Origin: Coniochaeta sp. PMI_546
Taxonomy: Eukaryota > Ascomycota > Sordariomycetes > Coniochaetales > Coniochaetaceae
DNA length: 64,000 nt
Assembly (NCBI GenBank): GCA_021432605.1
Contig: MU271148.1
Coordinates: 1,557,362 to 1,621,361, forward strand
Direction: 5' to 3'
The notes beneath the pieces were generated by a model, which saw only the letters and a program-made list of their open reading frames with translations, did not search any database and was not told where the DNA came from. Below, piece after piece: positions 62,993 to 64,000 of this stretch (within the stretch, counting starts at the first letter, position 1; each line of letters begins with the position of its first letter). A program made the position numbers and the translations under genes.

Positions 62993-64000
62993 ATGGAGGA
63001 ATCTTGGAACAATATCTCAGTACCGGCGGCCGATGCGTTGATTGCCGCCGACCGGACTTACGATCCAGAATCAGTCGATGCCCTGGTACCCGATGCCCAA
63101 GCGTACGCAGAAGCTGCGCAAGACGCCCAGTTGTATTCTGTCCATTACGAATCCGTCCAAGTGCAAGCCGACAATGTCTTTATAGAGCAAGTTGAGAGTC
63201 TGAACATAACTGATCCGGTTACCGATCCAGATCCTCCTCCTCCCTCTCACATCGTGCCAGCAAGACGTCGGGAATGTGATAGCACAGTCAACAAAGCGCT
63301 GCGTGCGGAGCTAACCCTGCCCCCCAATCGTCACTACAGCAAGGATCCCGAGCACAGCAATCAGTTGCTCTCGGCCATATACGCCTACAAGGACGACAGG
63401 GTCAAGAACATTCTGCTCAAGCGAGCTGATCCAAATAAAACCGGCTCTCAGTATGCTTATTCGGCCGTGTCCATTCCACTTCGGGTGGCTCTTAGCTTGC
63501 ATAAGCAGACATCGTCTTCTAGCAAGAAGCAGCGGTGCGCATCGATCATGAAGTACCTCATCTTTGCCGGGGCAGACCTCGAAACCCGGATGCCTCAGAA
63601 CGAGACTCCCCTGACCGCCCTAGCCGCCATGTCAGGCCCACACGAACTCCTCGCCATCATGTGCGAGGTGATGGCCGAGCAGGGCCACGACGACTTTGTG
63701 AACTGGGCCAATGCCGACGGCGTCACGGCCCTATATGCCATCCTCCGGCTAGGCAAGTCCAGCGCCGTTCGAAGAGGCGCGGCGTCCTTGCTGGACTGCG
63801 GTGCCGATGCCAACATCGTACCGCCTGCCCGAGACAGCCCGACGCCGCTAGAGCTCGCCCTGTCCAGCAAGGACTATCGCACCCTGGAAGCGCTCTTACA
63901 ACACGGCGCCGATCCAAACGTTTTCACAGCAGAGGGTCGAACACTTCTGTACACGTGCGTGTCGAAGAAGGACCTGAAGACGGCAGAACTCCTGCTGAAG
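62993..64000 (+). CDS. Ankyrin-repeat protein, 5' part (runs off the window)
   Basis: ATG 62993 opens a frame of 336 codons to the window edge without a stop. The first roughly 90 residues are acidic and unrecognised (MEESWNNISVPAADALIAAD...). A short conserved-looking segment follows (LRAELTLPPNRHYSKDPEHSNQLL). From about residue 135 ankyrin-like units appear: LLSAIYAYKDDRVKNILLKRADPNKT, MKYLIFAGADLETRMPQNET, NWANADGVTALYAILRLG, LLDCGADANIVPP and LEALLQHGADPNVFTAEGRT. There are at least five repeats. Proteins of this type are abundant in filamentous fungi, some as free ankyrin proteins and some as C-terminal repeats of NLR-like receptors. An N-terminal death-type or NACHT domain is not visible. 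The promoter region is the 1.5-kb spacer to the left. Confidence 0.85.
   Translation, partial: MEESWNNISVPAADALIAADRTYDPESVDALVPDAQAYAEAAQDAQLYSVHYESVQVQADNVFIEQVESLNITDPVTDPDPPPPSHIVPARRRECDSTVNKALRAELTLPPNRHYSKDPEHSNQLLSAIYAYKDDRVKNILLKRADPNKTGSQYAYSAVSIPLRVALSLHKQTSSSSKKQRCASIMKYLIFAGADLETRMPQNETPLTALAAMSGPHELLAIMCEVMAEQGHDDFVNWANADGVTALYAILRLGKSSAVRRGAASLLDCGADANIVPPARDSPTPLELALSSKDYRTLEALLQHGADPNVFTAEGRTLLYTCVSKKDLKTAELLLK

Overview
The window is nuclear DNA of a filamentous ascomycete (Pezizomycotina, most likely a Sordariomycete). Genes are carried on both strands and are interrupted by short introns of about 50-120 bp with GTRAGT-type donors and CTRAY branch points. Most products are single-copy fungal housekeeping proteins, such as NRC-2 kinase, DASH Dad3, Sba1/p23, Vps24 and Cce1. 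Others are family types restricted to fungi: an AcuF-like N-terminal domain, DUF7580, CYP52-like P450 and AT-hook/C2H2 proteins. No transposon, retroelement, CRISPR, rRNA or convincing tRNA was seen. I placed exons by eye from splice consensus, reading frame and recalled family sequence; nothing was computed or searched.

Layout from left to right. 1-5,913: 3' end of a xanthine dehydrogenase gene, a tentative two-exon hypothetical gene, the Hsp90 co-chaperone Sba1/p23 and the ESCRT-III subunit Vps24. 5,914-23,077: a gene-poor stretch with one F-box/DUF-type hypothetical gene (8.5 kb) and one small Ser-rich orphan (15.5 kb) that sits between empty stretches of 5.9 and 7.0 kb. A degenerate telomere-like repeat and a cluster of hairpins lie here. 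23,078-31,647: a 1,701-residue WD40/alpha-solenoid protein with a very long disordered tail, the GPI-anchor enzyme subunit PIG-H/Gpi15, and an SDR-fold protein lacking the catalytic Tyr. 32,184-35,753: a divergent pair, an AcuF-like protein and a DUF7580 protein, both of gene types common in fungal NLR/allorecognition neighbourhoods. 36,466-45,828: an AT-hook/C2H2 nuclear protein, the NRC-2/Fpk1 flippase kinase, the DASH subunit Dad3, mitoribosomal protein uS5m and a small single-pass membrane protein. 46,398-48,203: several weak small-gene candidates. 48,793-61,493: succinyl-CoA ligase beta, a CYP52-type P450, exocyst Sec6, glutathione reductase, the mitochondrial Holliday-junction resolvase Cce1 and a short RecQ helicase. 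62,993-64,000: the 5' part of an ankyrin-repeat gene that runs off the window.

The genes do not form a metabolic cluster. Loose themes are mitochondrial function (uS5m, LSC2, GLR1, CCE1), membrane traffic and polarity (VPS24, SEC6, NRC-2) and genome maintenance (the convergent CCE1/RecQ pair). The parts most worth following up are the AcuF-like/DUF7580 divergent pair, the isolated orphan gene with its hairpin-rich downstream region, a strong-context uORF just before the NRC-2 start, and a minus-strand open frame at 46.4-46.9 kb that has no ATG of its own.
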